The notes beneath the pieces are model-generated. The model was not told the DNA's origin. It did no database searches and worked only from the letters and a program-made list of their open reading frames with translations. From positions 248,001 through 312,000 of the forward strand of contig NC_057384.1 of NCBI RefSeq assembly GCF_016906535.1: a stretch of 64,000 nucleotides of DNA, in the 5' to 3' direction. The position numbers were made by a program, and so were the translations under genes. Below are positions 13,077 to 23,436 of this stretch, piece after piece (position 1 is the first letter of the stretch; every line of letters begins with the position of its first letter). Source of the DNA: Rhizoctonia solani (Eukaryota > Basidiomycota > Agaricomycetes > Cantharellales > Ceratobasidiaceae).

Positions 13077-13636
13077 TGTCATAACCTCCTTACTTATACC
13101 ATTGGAATCGCACGATTTTTCTATTATTTTTAGTATTTTTTACGGACTCAATATCTTTTGTTTTTCGATCACGTGATCTCGGCGCTTATTATGCCGAGAT
13201 GCCGCGCCGAGATGCCGTGCCAAGGGCGCTTAGGAGAAATCCACGCTTCTGCGTAGCCCGCAGCAGGCTTCTCATTTGTCTTCTATACTTCTTTCTCTCA
13301 CACGCACAGACCATGTAAATAGTGTGCCTTGTCTATATAAACAGCAGGAAAATTGCTTGGAGACACCAAGTCAATTTTACCTTGTCTCTTACTCATTAGA
13401 GAAGGTAGCCAGCCAGCTAAGTAGCCGGCCCTAAGTAGTTCTCAGACGCTCACCACCCCCCTTACCTATCACACCTCCCAGGCCTCAGGCCCTATTGCCG
13501 TCAGTAGTTAGAAGTAGCACACCCTACGCGTTGGTAGTATAGCCTTAGATAGTAGACTTACATAAGCCAGTGTAGTAGTATGGCCCTAAGCGCCCGCCTT
13601 CATTAGTGTGTACCCACCTTACAGTGGTGTACAACA
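13077..13636 (+). repeat. 5' LTR of the Gypsy element
   Basis: It is 560 bp with TG...CA ends and matches the 3' LTR at 19,476-20,034. It has a CACGTGA motif near 13,170 followed by GGCGCTTA/GCCGAGATGCC repeats in U3, and a TATA box at 13,334. Confidence 0.95.
13334..13380 (+). promoter_or_regulatory. LTR promoter: TATA box and probable start of the R region
   Basis: TATATAA is at 13,334-13,340. The block AAGTCAATTTTAC begins 34 nt downstream at 13,368, the expected distance for transcription initiation. The same block is complementary to the primer-binding site, which supports it as the 5' end of the transcript. The start site itself is inferred. Confidence 0.65.
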
Positions 13637-13638
13637 TT

Positions 13639-13651
13639 GTAAAATTGACTT
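13639..13651 (+). other. primer-binding site matching the element's own RNA 5' end
   Basis: GTAAAATTGACTT begins 2 nt after the LTR. It is the exact reverse complement of AAGTCAATTTTAC at 13,368-13,380, the predicted start of the transcript. This is the arrangement known from Tf1/sushi elements, where the RNA 5' end folds back and primes reverse transcription instead of a tRNA. Confidence 0.75.
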
Positions 13652-14155
13652 CTTGTAGGCTTGTTTGACAAGGAGAGGATCCCCTGTACTAGCACAAGGG
13701 AAATCACGTGATCAGGGCCACTTTGCAGGGTAGAATAATCAAAAACCCCCCACCCTCACGTAGTACCAAATTGCTATAAGGCAGAAGGACTCTAATCCCC
13801 CGCATACCACGTGTTTTGCTGGAACACAGTAGTTAGCAACCTTAGTCAGCTGAAACACCCGCTTGTAGAAAACCCGCTCATATCACGATTGCCAGATCTG
13901 TTGATTTGTTGTAGGGACTATCCAACGCTAGGTGCTTGACGCAAAGGTTTAGCGCCCACACACTACACAAAAACCGCCCATAAGTCCTGATATAGGCACC
14001 ACTTCCCCCGCGCCGTCTCCAATATTCCCTCCACACGCTCTGGCGCCCCACACCCTTACTCCCGTCCCTCTAGTTGCTCCTCTAGACGCTCCATTCCAAC
14101 CCACTCCCTACCGCCCTCTTGCAGCGCATCTCCCCCTTTGCAAGACTTGCCAAGG

Positions 14156-15566
14156 ATGGAACCGGAGCCGTCCCTTGCCGCTCTTCTCAAGGCTATCACA
14201 GCCCTCACAGCCACAGTTGGGTCCTTGCAGGACCAAATCAAATCCCAAGGAGAGCAAATCACACAGCTCACCGCCATATGCAAGGAAACCAACAACCTTG
14301 TTGGTGACAAGGACCAGGGTGGAGCCCAAACCAAGCCTGGCCCATTGACTGGGCCTGTCACCCCTCCTACCCACTCAGGAGGGGAAACCCACACTCCAGG
14401 CATGGTTAGGCCTGGGCTCAAAGCCCCCTTCCGCCCCTCAACACTGTACAAGGTTATAATGCTGAAAATCAGTGCGTGTGTTTAAGTGAGAATTGAGCTG
14501 AAATCAAGATCAATACATACTGATTTTAGGTATCAATTCTTTCATAGTCTGATTCATGCTGAGGGAGGCATACGAACATTGTAATTTTCAGACCATATCC
14601 TACTGAAAAAAGGAATCTTTTACTGATGTACTGATTTTCAGGATCTTATCACACCACAGTGCAAGAGGAACAGGGTTTGACTCTGAGGAAGAAGAAGAGC
14701 CAAGGCAACCCAAAAAAGAGCCTCAGGGAATGCCTAGGCGGTCACTCAGCTCCCTTACCCCCTTTGACGCAGGAAGCGGCGTGAAAAGGCCCAAAATGGA
14801 TCTCCCTGACCCTTATAAAGGAGACACCAGGGGACGCAAGGCCACACAATGGCTGGACCACATGCTGCTTTGGGTAGCCCTACACAGGGATCAATTTGAC
14901 AAAGAGGAGCAGATGGTTGTGTGGATACTTTACCACATGACAGACAAAGCAGCCAATTGGGCGCTCCCCCTCATAGGGGCCATTATCAAGGGCAAGGGGA
15001 ACCCTCCCACTACTATCCCGGCCTTAACGGCCAAATTCAAAGAGGCGTTTGCCGACCCCAATGCTAAACGGGCAGCCGCCAGAAAGATTGCTGCGCTGAC
15101 TCAGACAACCACCACGTCTGAGTACGTTACCAAATTCCGCAACCTCATGGCGGAACTTGACTGGAACACTGAGGCGTACATTGCCCAGTTTACGCGTGGC
15201 CTTCACTGGAAGGTAAAGGAACTCTTGTCCACTAAAGACAATATTCCCAACAATGACCTTGAGGCCATATTTGCCGCCTTGGTCAAAATTGACAACACTC
15301 GTTGGGAAAATGAGGAGAACCGCCCAAAGAAGGCACCCGCCAAGTCCCTGGCCACCGTGGCCACTTCCACTACCACCACTAGGGTCCGCCTATCCAAGGA
15401 CCCCAACTACGTCACCCCAGAAGAAAGGGACCGCTGCCGTGCATTGGGGCTATGTGTCAAGTGCGGACAGAAGGGACACGGGATCAAGCAGTGCCCCAAT
15501 GGCTGGAAAGCCACAATCAAGGAGGCCGCCAAGATAGGAGAAGTTGTGGAATCAGAAAAAGAGTAA
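14156..15566 (+). pseudogene. gag: gag of the Gypsy element, interrupted by a MITE
   Basis: The first part (from MEPEPSLAALLKAITALT, with a coiled-coil-like stretch of about 35 residues) runs into a 220-bp MITE at 14,442-14,661. The frame resumes after it with an acidic run, then the capsid-like region (KATQWLDHMLLWVALH ... FADPNAKRAAARKI) and a CCHC zinc knuckle, CVKCGQKGHGIKQC. It ends at 15,566 (TAA). The MITE sits between CAA duplications, and the reading frames on its two sides would be contiguous without it. The following pol frame overlaps the gag end by about 114 nt in the -1 register, so a -1 frameshift would be needed to express pol. Confidence 0.85.
14442..14661 (+). repeat. 220-bp MITE inside gag
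   Basis: It begins CACTGTACAAGG and ends CACACCACAGTG, flanked by CAA on both sides (14,439-14,441 and 14,662-14,664). It is nearly identical to the copies at 24,174 and 34,406. It must have moved after the Gypsy insertion. Confidence 0.92.
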
Positions 15567-15607
15567 GGCCAAGAGCTGCCGTCAAGCCCTTGGTCTCAAA
15601 AAAAGAA

Positions 15608-16093
15608 ATGCATGTATCTATCTCAGAGTTTGTAAATATTGCAATGGATTCAAACAAAAAACCGTTACTCTTCCTAGAGATGACACTGCGTGACTATCCA
15701 ACAGACCCTATCAAAACCCTTATTGACTCTGGCGCCACCTCCAATTTTATTTCCCCCTCCTTAGTAGAACAACTCAAAATCCCAAAAACCCTACTTGAAA
15801 ATCCACGAGTAGTGAGAATGTTAGATGGTACCATATCTCAGACTGGTTGCATTTGGCACCAGGTTCAACTTGCGGTCTCGGCCAATGGCCATTCCCACAT
15901 TATCCCTTTCCTTGTTTGCCCCATAGGCAACACACCTGCAATTCTAGGCATGACATGGCTGACTACAGAATCTCCTCTAATTGATTGGCAACAGGGACTG
16001 GTCACCTTTCCCAAACAGGTGCAAATTGCCTCCAAAGAGGAAGCAGACCCGGACCCCTTAGTAGACCTACCCCCTGTCCTAGACGTCCGTTAG
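15608..16093 (+). CDS. pol: pol, aspartic protease part
   Basis: The frame opens upstream at 15,452, overlapping gag, and the first useful ATG is at 15,608 (MHVSISEFVN). The protease motif is LIDSGATSNFIS with the catalytic Asp; AILGMTWLTTESPLIDW follows the flap region. The frame ends at a TAG at 16,091 created where a foreign segment begins. The residues before the break (PPVLDVR) continue in the same frame after that segment. Confidence 0.85.
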   Translation: MHVSISEFVNIAMDSNKKPLLFLEMTLRDYPTDPIKTLIDSGATSNFISPSLVEQLKIPKTLLENPRVVRMLDGTISQTGCIWHQVQLAVSANGHSHIIPFLVCPIGNTPAILGMTWLTTESPLIDWQQGLVTFPKQVQIASKEEADPDPLVDLPPVLDVR

Positions 16094-16597
16094 GGCGTTG
16101 AGGGGGATGGCGCTTGTGGCCGCGGTGTACAATGAGAAAGTCGCAGTAAGGCAACGACAAACCTATCTACGGCAACAAGCAGCTATCCTACGACAACAAG
16201 ACCGCTTAAGGCGGTGACGAGCTATCTAAGTACAACAACAAAGCCGCTTAAGGCAATGTAAAATATCTGAGTGGCTAACTAAGTAATTGCTGGGCTGTAA
16301 GGCCCTCGTACACTGAGTGGATGCAACAAGAGGTAATCGACCTGGGTGTTACCATGGTTGGTTGGCCTCCTTATATATTCTATAGTAGTGCTAATTACAA
16401 ATACATTATAACCAATACCATAACCAATAAGAACCCCGCTCCGCAGCCGGCCTTACTCATGCATACGTGTCACTGATGTGTCATAATGATGTCATCAGGT
16501 GGAGGTGGCTATGTAGGCTGAGGTAAGCGCGGATGGGGACATGGCTCGGCGCTTAGCGTATGATATAAGCGCCGAAGTCACGTGATCGAAAATGTTG
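16093..16597. repeat. LTR-like insertion between protease and reverse transcriptase
   Basis: About 505 bp of non-coding DNA is bounded by GTCCGTT on the left (16,086-16,092) and again just after it on the right. The pol frame is continuous if one copy of GTCCGTT and the segment are ignored. On the minus strand the segment starts with TTTTCGATCACGTGACTTCGG, like the U3 of the host LTR, and has a TATA-like AATATATAAGG. I read it as a minus-strand solo LTR of a related family. It lacks clean TG...CA ends, so the type is uncertain. Confidence 0.5.
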
Positions 16598-18156
16598 TCC
16601 GTTTGCCTTCGTTTAAAATTGAGAAAATAGGAATAAATTCCCTGGTATCAAGTGTGTCTACAACACCCCCTCAATATCATGAATTTGCCAAGGTATTTGG
16701 AGAAGAGGAGTTCAAAGTCCTACCTCCACACAGGGAATACGACATCTCCATAGATCTTGTCCCGGACGCCAAACTTTCCCCTGGCCCCATCTACAGTATG
16801 ACGGATGCGGAATCTAAGGCGCTGAAGCAGCACATTGATGAGGAATTGGCAACGGGCAAGATTTGCCCCAGCACCTCATCCGCCGGCGCCCCAGTCATGT
16901 TTGTAAAAAAGGCAGATGGCTTGCTAAGACTGGTAGTTGACTACAGGAAGCTAAATGACGTCACGCACAAGAACGTTTACCTGCTTCCTAGGCAGGATGA
17001 CCTCATGGCCAAACTCAGGCATGCCAAAATCTTCACCAAATTGGACTTGCGCTGGGGATACAATAATGTTTGGATCAAGGAAGGCGATGAATGGAAAACG
17101 GCCTTCAGAACCAAATATGGCTTATTCAAATACTTAGTCATGCCATTTGGTCTCACAAACGCCCCTGCCGCTTTCCAACACTTCATGAACAATTTGTTCA
17201 GGGACCTGATAGACGTGAATGTAGTGATCTACCTAGACAACATCCTGATCTTCTCAGACAAACCGGAAGAACATCCAAACCACGTGAAAGAAGTCCTGTC
17301 CCGCCTAATGAGGAACCAACTGTTCTGCAAGTTGTCTAAATGCCACTTCCATGTTACCACGGTCGACTATCTAGGCATTGTGATCTCCCCTGCCGGATTT
17401 TCCATGGATTGGAAGAAGGTCAAGGCCGTCATGTCATGGCCCACCCCCAGAACAGTCAAACAAGTCCAGGCCTTCTTAGGATTTGTGAACTATCTCTGTT
17501 GCTTCATCCCCAATTTCAGTTCTGTAGCGCGCCCCTTACACCATCTTACAAAGAAGGAAACCCCTTGGTCATGGGGTAAACCAGAGGAGGATGCATTCCA
17601 GGAACTGAAAACCCTTGTCACCCAGTCACCGGTCTTGGTCCACTCCAACCCTGAACTCCCTTACTATCTGGAAACAGATGCATCCGGCGTAGCCATGGGA
17701 GCAATCCTTAGCCAAAGAGGGGAAGACAATTGCTTACACCCGGTGGCTTACATGTCTAAATCTTTCTCCGGCGCCAAGGCTAATTATGACACCCACAATA
17801 AGGAGCTCCTGGCCATAATAAAAGCATTAGAAGAGTGGCGGATTTTCCTGAGCAACTTCAACTTTGAGATACACTATTGCCCAGGAAAGCAGTCAGGAAA
17901 ACCAGACGCCCTGTCCAGAAGGTTGGACTACACAGACAGCCCTCAGGAACCAGAAATCATGCTCCCAGCAGAGGTCTTTGCCAACACGTCAGAAGCGGAA
18001 CTTGAAATTGTCACAGAAATCCAAGGAAAACTGAAGGAGGACCCCTCCCTGGAACCCATCATCCAGTTCCTGTCAGAAGACGCAGATAACGCACCCCCGT
18101 CCATCCGCAAGGCGTATAGGGAATATGATTGGGAGGAAGACCTACTCTGGTACTGA
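16598..18156 (+). pseudogene. pol: pol, reverse transcriptase and RNase H part
   Basis: RT blocks are clear: VDYRKLNDVTHKN, KIFTKLDLRWGYNNV, KTAFRTKYGLFKYLVMPFGLTNAP. The catalytic motif reads VVIYLDNILIFS, with Asn replacing the second Asp of YLDD, which should abolish activity. RNase H keeps YYLETDASGVAMGAIL and VAYMSKSFSGAEANYDTHNKELL-like sequence. It then jumps from EEWRIFL to SNFNFEIHY, missing roughly 40 residues including the usual TDHKNLEYW segment. This looks like an in-frame deletion. The frame stops at a TGA at 18,154-18,156 where related elements have Arg. Confidence 0.88.
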
Positions 18157-19464
18157 GGGAAGCTAGTGGTCCCAGACTTGGAAATCCTGAAAGAACGCTT
18201 GCTCAGAGAATTCCATGATTCACCCCTAGCAGGGCATCCTGGACAACAAAGAACCCTGGAGCTCCTGAGTCGCAACTACTGGTGGCCAGGGATGAAGTCA
18301 TCCGCCAAAGAATGGGTGGAATGTTGTCCTACCTGCCAAGCCAATTGTCGCGCCCATGCCCCTGTTATTGCCCTGAAGCCCTTAGAAGTTCCCCCCTTCC
18401 CATTCCACACAATATCCTATGACTTCATTACAGGATTTCCCAAATCTAGCGGGCACAACGCAATCCTGGTGGTAATTGATTCCTTTTCCAAATTTGGCCA
18501 TTTCATCCCGACCACAAAGAAGATCACAGCCAAGGGCCTAGCAGACCTGTTCACTACCCACGTGTGGAAACTTCATGGATTACCAGTCAAAACCATATTG
18601 GATTGAGGAACCACATTCACAGGAAAGTTCCTCAAAGCCCTTTACCAACAATTGGGAATCAAACCTTCCTTCTCATCGGCTTATCACCTGGAATCAGATG
18701 GCCAAACAGAACGAGTTAACCAATTCATTGAGTTTTACCTCAGGTCATACGTAGCAGCCAATCACTCAGACTGGGCTACTTGGCTCCCCTTGGCAGAATA
18801 TGCGTACAATAATGCCAAACATGCCGCCACCAGGAAAACCCCCTTTGAACTGGTTTATGGAAGAAACCCAGTAATGAACCCGTCAAACATCCCAGCCAAT
18901 GTACCAGAAGCAGACGCTGTAGCAGATACCCTAGCCCGGGAATGGAAGGAGGCGGAAGCAGCCCTGAGGATGAGCAAAGAACGGATGAGCAGGAATCAAG
19001 GAATTGTGCCGGAATACTCAATAGGCAAAAGGGTTTGGCTAGATGGGAGGAATGTTGAACTTAGGACCAATTCAAACAAGCTAGACCCCAAGCAACTTGG
19101 CCCCTTCAAAGTCATTGAGAAAATCTCTAGCCACGCCTACCGCCTAGAGTTACCGGAATCTCTGAAGATCCATAACGTGTTCTATGTGGGATTATTATCT
19201 AGGAGCCACAAATCCCCAAGTCAGCCTTTTCCAGAAAGACCCCCTCCTGAAACAATAGAAGGGGAAGAAGAATATGAGGTTGAACAAATCATTGACTCTA
19301 AGCGACAAAAGGGAAAATGGTTTTACTTGATTAAATGGAAAGGGTATGGACCAGAGGACAATTCATGGGAACCTGAAGAACTGCTGGATCACAGCCAGGA
19401 AGAGATCAAGCGCTTCAACCAAGCTAGACTCAGAAAGGCTTGTGACGCCGCCAAGAGCCTTTAA
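18157..19464 (+). pseudogene. pol: pol, integrase and chromodomain part
   Basis: It continues in the RT frame after the TGA. The HHCC zinc-binding region appears as EFHDSPLAGHPGQQRTLELL and CCPTCQANC. The core has FDFITGFP-like YDFITGFPKSSGHN and IDSFSKFGHFIP. A second in-frame TGA at 18,604-18,606 sits where SDRGTTF would be expected. The rest includes ESDGQTERVNQFIE and a GPF/Y-like region (QLGPFKVIEKIS), then a C-terminal chromodomain (EYEVEQIIDSKRQ ... YLIKWKGYGPEDNSWEP). Chromodomains of this kind steer integration to heterochromatin. Both stops are consistent with CGA to TGA changes. Confidence 0.88.
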
Positions 19465-19475
19465 GGGGGGGGCAA
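19461..19475 (+). other. polypurine tract
   Basis: The run AAGGGGGGGGCAA lies directly before the 3' LTR, the position where plus-strand synthesis is primed in LTR retrotransposons. Confidence 0.8.
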
Positions 19476-20034
19476 TGTCATAACCTCCTTACTTATACCA
19501 TTGGAATCGCACGATTTTTCTATTATTTTTAGTATTTTTTACGGACTCAATATCTTTTGTTTTTCGATCACGTGATCTCGGCGCTTATTATGCCGAGATG
19601 CCGCGCCGAGATGCCGTGCCAAGGGCGCTTAGGAGAAATCCACGCTTCTGCGTAGCCTGCAGCAGGCTTCTCATTTGTCTTCTATACTTCTTTCTCTCAT
19701 GCACACAGACCATGTAAATAGTGTGCCTTGTCTATATAAACAGCAGGAAAATTGCTTGGAGACACCAAGTCAATTTTACCTTGTCTCTTACTCATTAGAG
19801 AAGGTAGCCAGCCAGCTAAGTAGCCGGCCCTAAGTAGTTCTCAGACGCTCACCACCCCCTTACCTATCACACCTCCCAGGCCTCAGGCCCTATTGCCGTC
19901 AGTAGTTAGAAGTAGCACGCCCTACGCGTTGGTAGTATAGCCTTAGATAGTAGACTTACATAAGCCAGTGTAGTAGTACGGCCCTAAGCGCCCGCCTTCA
20001 TTAGTGTGTACCCACCTTACAGTGGTGTACAACA
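19476..20034 (+). repeat. 3' LTR of the Gypsy element
   Basis: It is 559 bp, with TG...CA ends, and nearly identical to the 5' LTR. The largest difference is a cluster of three substitutions near 19,698-19,705. It is followed by the target duplication AAAGC. Confidence 0.95.
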
Positions 20035-20153
20035 AAAGCTGAGCAGAGAGCATTTTAAGCATACAGGTATCTTCAGTTGTTAGGCTTTCTTTATCTATTA
20101 AGGCACATATCAGCTACTGTACTAATATGAATAAAAATCTGTATTTTACTCAC

Positions 20154-20793
20154 GAATATTCTCCCATTCTTTCACAAATTTGCTTCCAAGCTCCTCCTGA
20201 AGAAATTCAAGAAGCCGTTGATCTGACCATTTGGAAAATTGTTGTGCAGCCTCACTCCGATCATTTACATCATGTCCGCATGCATAGATATCATCCGGAG
20301 CTCTGTGCGAGTCCTCGGGAGGTATTTGTAGCCTGTCATACATGAGCTCATTGCTGAGCCCCCAATTGGCATTGGGGTTGGGCCATTCCTCAATGGTAAC
20401 ACGCGGATTATGTTGGATTGTCTCTGGCGGCAGGCTAATATTGGCACCATTGGGAGTTGAATTGGTAAGGGTAGCCAAATGCTCCGATTCAGGCAGGTTG
20501 TTTTGGGGAGGAGACTCTGGGCATGGTGTATTTGTTGACACTGTAGGAATTGGTGCTTGTGTCTGAGTATCTTGTGTAACTGTTGTATTTTGTGTAAGGT
20601 TATCTTTGAGTTCTGAGTAGGAAAAGTGAGCCAGCAATCACAGAGTATGGTACTGACAGGCCAAACCTATCTCAAAATTGTACAACAGTCCTTCCTCTGC
20701 CATTGTCCTCCAATATTTTTTCATGTGATTGCAAACAGTACGGATTGAAAGCTCTTCATTACAGTGATTGCATTTTCGCTTTTGGGAGCTCAT
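20154..20793 (-). CDS. Tnp2-family transposase, first two exons
   Basis: The start ATG is at 20,793. Exon 1 (20,793-20,667) encodes MSSQKRKCNHCNEELSIRTV with CNHC...CNHMKKYW, a zinc-finger-like DNA-binding block. A 54-nt intron (20,613-20,666) joins ...NFEI to ELKDNLTQ in frame. Exon 2 is rich in Pro, Thr and Asn and ends at 20,154 (ATTC/GTGAGT). The next exon begins at 13,020, so this intron now contains the whole Gypsy element; without it the intron would be about 170 nt. Splicing over a 7-kb intron is unlikely to be efficient, so expression is doubtful even though the coding exons look sound. Confidence 0.72.
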
Positions 20794-21030
20794 TTTGATT
20801 TTAGACAAAATTAATTATATTATCAAGGTGTGGGTTAGGAACAAGCATGTATTGATTTTGTATATTATGCTAGAACTGGTCAACCAATCACCAACCGTGT
20901 TTTAAGAAGTATATTGAGCTTGGACCACGGCTTGCCCAGCCCAACAAGTGCACAGACCATCCTCAATGAACAGGTGACTGGCTTCACTCCCACAATTTCA
21001 ATTCTGCCCCCCCTCCCCTTTGCCCCTACT

Positions 21031-22689
21031 ATGCCCAAGCGCAAAGGAGAACTTAGTGCTAACAAAGTTGCCACTCTAAGCAAGGCACTGCGTGTTCAAG
21101 CTGCCCAAATTAAGAAGACAACAGGAAACAACCCCAATCAGTACAAGGGTGAGTCTTCCATCAACGCCACTTCTGAAGATCACTCAGTGAGTCACTGACG
21201 CCACTTTGGGTCCCAAATAACATTTGGCCGCATAGCTCTCTTAATTGCTGGCCAGGACAGTGAGTAATTGCTTGTTTTTTTATTCAATAATTAATCCAAG
21301 TGCGTCCATGCCTATCTTTATTGCATCAAAATTTCAGAATTGATTCCAGAGCCTGCTGGCAAGCCAGGAAGGGACCCCGCCACAATCTCCAAGAAAACCA
21401 GGAAGCCCCAAGGCTATCATTTGTGGGCAGCTCTGGGCCTCAAGAAGGGCTTGCCAACTCACGGCCTATATTGGGTGAGCTTAGGCTTGGTAAAATCATG
21501 TAGCGTAACACTAAATCCACTACTCCTTGCCTTGATGTTAGGATATTGTCAAAGATAGCGCTGTTGGTATCAATTGGAAACTACCATACCAGAGCCAACG
21601 GCAAGCCAATTGCGTAGCTACAGTTGCAGAGGTATGCTATAATCTCCATTCCTATACATTGTGTTTACTCAACGGCTTTCAGGTTCTTCAGAAGGAGCCC
21701 ATCTTTCATTGTTACAAGGACAACTGGCCTGTTCACGCTTACATGAAGGGTTTGCTAAGTAGCAGAGCAGACTTGCAGCAAAAATTGAGAAAGAGGGCGG
21801 CACAGGAAGGTAAGCCCCTTAGTTTACTGAGCTCTGGGCTCATTTATATACTTGCGTACGCACACAAGAAGAGGAGATGGACATTGATACAAACAGCAAT
21901 ATGGGCAATAATGGCCCAGAGAACAGAGATCACCCTGGTCAAGGAGCAGGTATTGCCGCTACCCTAGATAGTAAGCCAGCAATTGACCTTACAGCTTCTG
22001 CTATGCCAACAGCGCCTTCAGCAGCTGCGCCCGTCTCTGCCTCTGCCGGGAATACAAACTCAGTGCATATCCAATTTGACTAGAACTCCTCCCTCTCTCA
22101 CATAAACGCTGTCATGAATAGCCTGTCCCTTCCATTACAGTAAGCTTGTTATACTCACAATTAGAATTAAGCAACTTACCAAATCAATAGAACAACGTCC
22201 AGTTTGCTGCAACAGCAGTTCATGTAGCCTCCAAACAGTTTGACAAGGATCAATCCTTGAGCAGCTCCAATGAGGATACCAACACCCCACCAACAAAACA
22301 ACAGAGACAGAATTGCAAAAGTAACATGCCAAGGGCTTGTGTGAGTGGTAGACCTCTGAGTTCCAAAGTTGCAAGTACTCACAGGTAATGTTCCATGTAT
22401 AGAATCCCAATGGGAACGCTCTCAAGCCTGCAGTGGTAAGCGTTAGTAACTGGTCTGTTCAGCTTTGCTAACCCCGCCTTAAGCCTTCCAGTGCTACAAC
22501 TTCAAAGGGTCAGAACACCAAGTTGCGTCCAGCAGAACCAGGTCTTTTGGGGTCAACTACAAAGGTTTGTGTTTGATCTAACCCTCTATATACAAGTATA
22601 CTGGGATTAATTTCTATTTAGGCACGTAAGACTCAGGCAGCGCCAACAAGAAGAGCGCCAAAGAGTTCAAAGTCAAACAGGAAGTAGTT
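21031..22689 (+). CDS. divergent accessory protein of the Tnp2 transposon, function unknown
   Basis: Exons 21,031-21,148, 21,338-21,474, 21,542-21,631, 21,683-21,809 and about 21,868 onward join in phase: MPKRKGELSANKVATLSKAL ... QYKG/ELIPEPAGKPGRD ... GYHLWAALGLKKGLPTHGLYW/DIVKDSAVGINWKLPYQSQR ... VAE/VLQKEPIFHCYKDNWPVHAYM. An acidic, Ala/Ser-rich stretch follows. Later exons read NNVQFAATAVHVASKQFDKD and end in a basic tail, APTRRAPKSSKSNRK, at 22,689. The exon near 22,063-22,190 is the least certain; a stop at 22,081 must be intronic. I do not recognise a domain. The gene starts about 240 bp from the oppositely oriented transposase start, so the two probably share a promoter. The basic ends suggest a nuclear or DNA-binding helper, which is inference. 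Confidence 0.6.
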
Positions 22690-22872
22690 TCCAGTATCCT
22701 TACACCTTTCATGATTTGCAAACTCCACTTTAGTTGTATTTCAGATTTATGTTGGATTGAACAGTAATATACAACTAAGTACCCAGCCAAGGAATGTGTG
22801 CAAACAAAATGAGACACCTGCGCTATGAGTGCATTTTTCCCGCTTCTCAGAAGTGGAATAACCATAACATGT

Positions 22873-23431
22873 TGTTGTACGCCAACTGTAAGGTTGGGTA
22901 CACGCTAGTGGGCGGGCGCTTGAGGCCGTACTACTACACTTGCTTATGTAAACTGACTATCTAAGGCTATACTAATACTGCTTAGGGCGGTCTACTGCTT
23001 CTATACTACTGCAAGGGGGCCTTAGGCCTGGGAGGTGTGGTAGGTGTATAAAGGGGTAAGCAACTTAATACTACTGGGGCCAGCTACTTAGCTGGCTGAC
23101 TACCTTCTCTAATGAGTAAGAGACAAGGTAAAATTGACTTGGTGTCTCCAAGCAATTTTCCTGCTGTTTATATAGACAAGGCACACTATTTACATGGTCT
23201 GTGTGCGTGAGAGAAAGAAGTATAGAAGACAAATGAGAAGCCTGCTGCAGGCTACGCAGAAGCGTGGATTTCTCCTAAGCGCCCTTGGCACGGCATCTTG
23301 ATGCGGCATCTTGGCATGGTAAGCGCCGAGATCACGTGACCAAAAAACATAAGATAATCAGTTCGGAAAAAATAGTAGAAATATCAGAAAATTTGTGCAA
23401 TTCTAATGGTATATGTTAAGGGAGTGTAACA
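22873..23431 (-). repeat. solo LTR of the same Gypsy family
   Basis: It is the reverse complement of the LTRs at 13,077 and 19,476, 559 bp long, with clear substitutions, so it is older than the full element. It is flanked by CATGT on both sides (22,868-22,872 and 23,432-23,436). It most likely arose by LTR-LTR recombination. Confidence 0.93.
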
Positions 23432-23436
23432 CATGT

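Larger units (their letters stand above)
13077..20034 (+). mobile_element. Gypsy LTR retrotransposon with chromodomain (chromovirus, Tf1/sushi-like), defective
   Basis: Two LTRs of 560 and 559 bp start TGTCATAACC and end GTACAACA. The target duplication AAAGC lies at 13,072-13,076 and 20,035-20,039. Domain order is gag with a zinc knuckle, aspartic protease, reverse transcriptase, RNase H, integrase, chromodomain. By eye the LTRs differ by about six substitutions and one indel, so the insertion is recent. It lies in an intron of the Tnp2 transposase gene. The coding part is disabled: a MITE in gag, an LTR-like insert between protease and RT, YLDN in place of YLDD, an internal RNase H deletion, and two in-frame TGA codons. 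Confidence 0.95.

Noticed and set aside
14119..14451. Overlapping frames on both strands over the start of gag
   Set aside because: Shadows of the proline-rich gag sequence; only the frame from 14,156 continues into the capsid part.
13077..23431. Solo LTR at 22,873 as the partner of a second full element
   Set aside because: It has its own CATGT duplication on both sides and no internal sequence, so it is an independent solo LTR.
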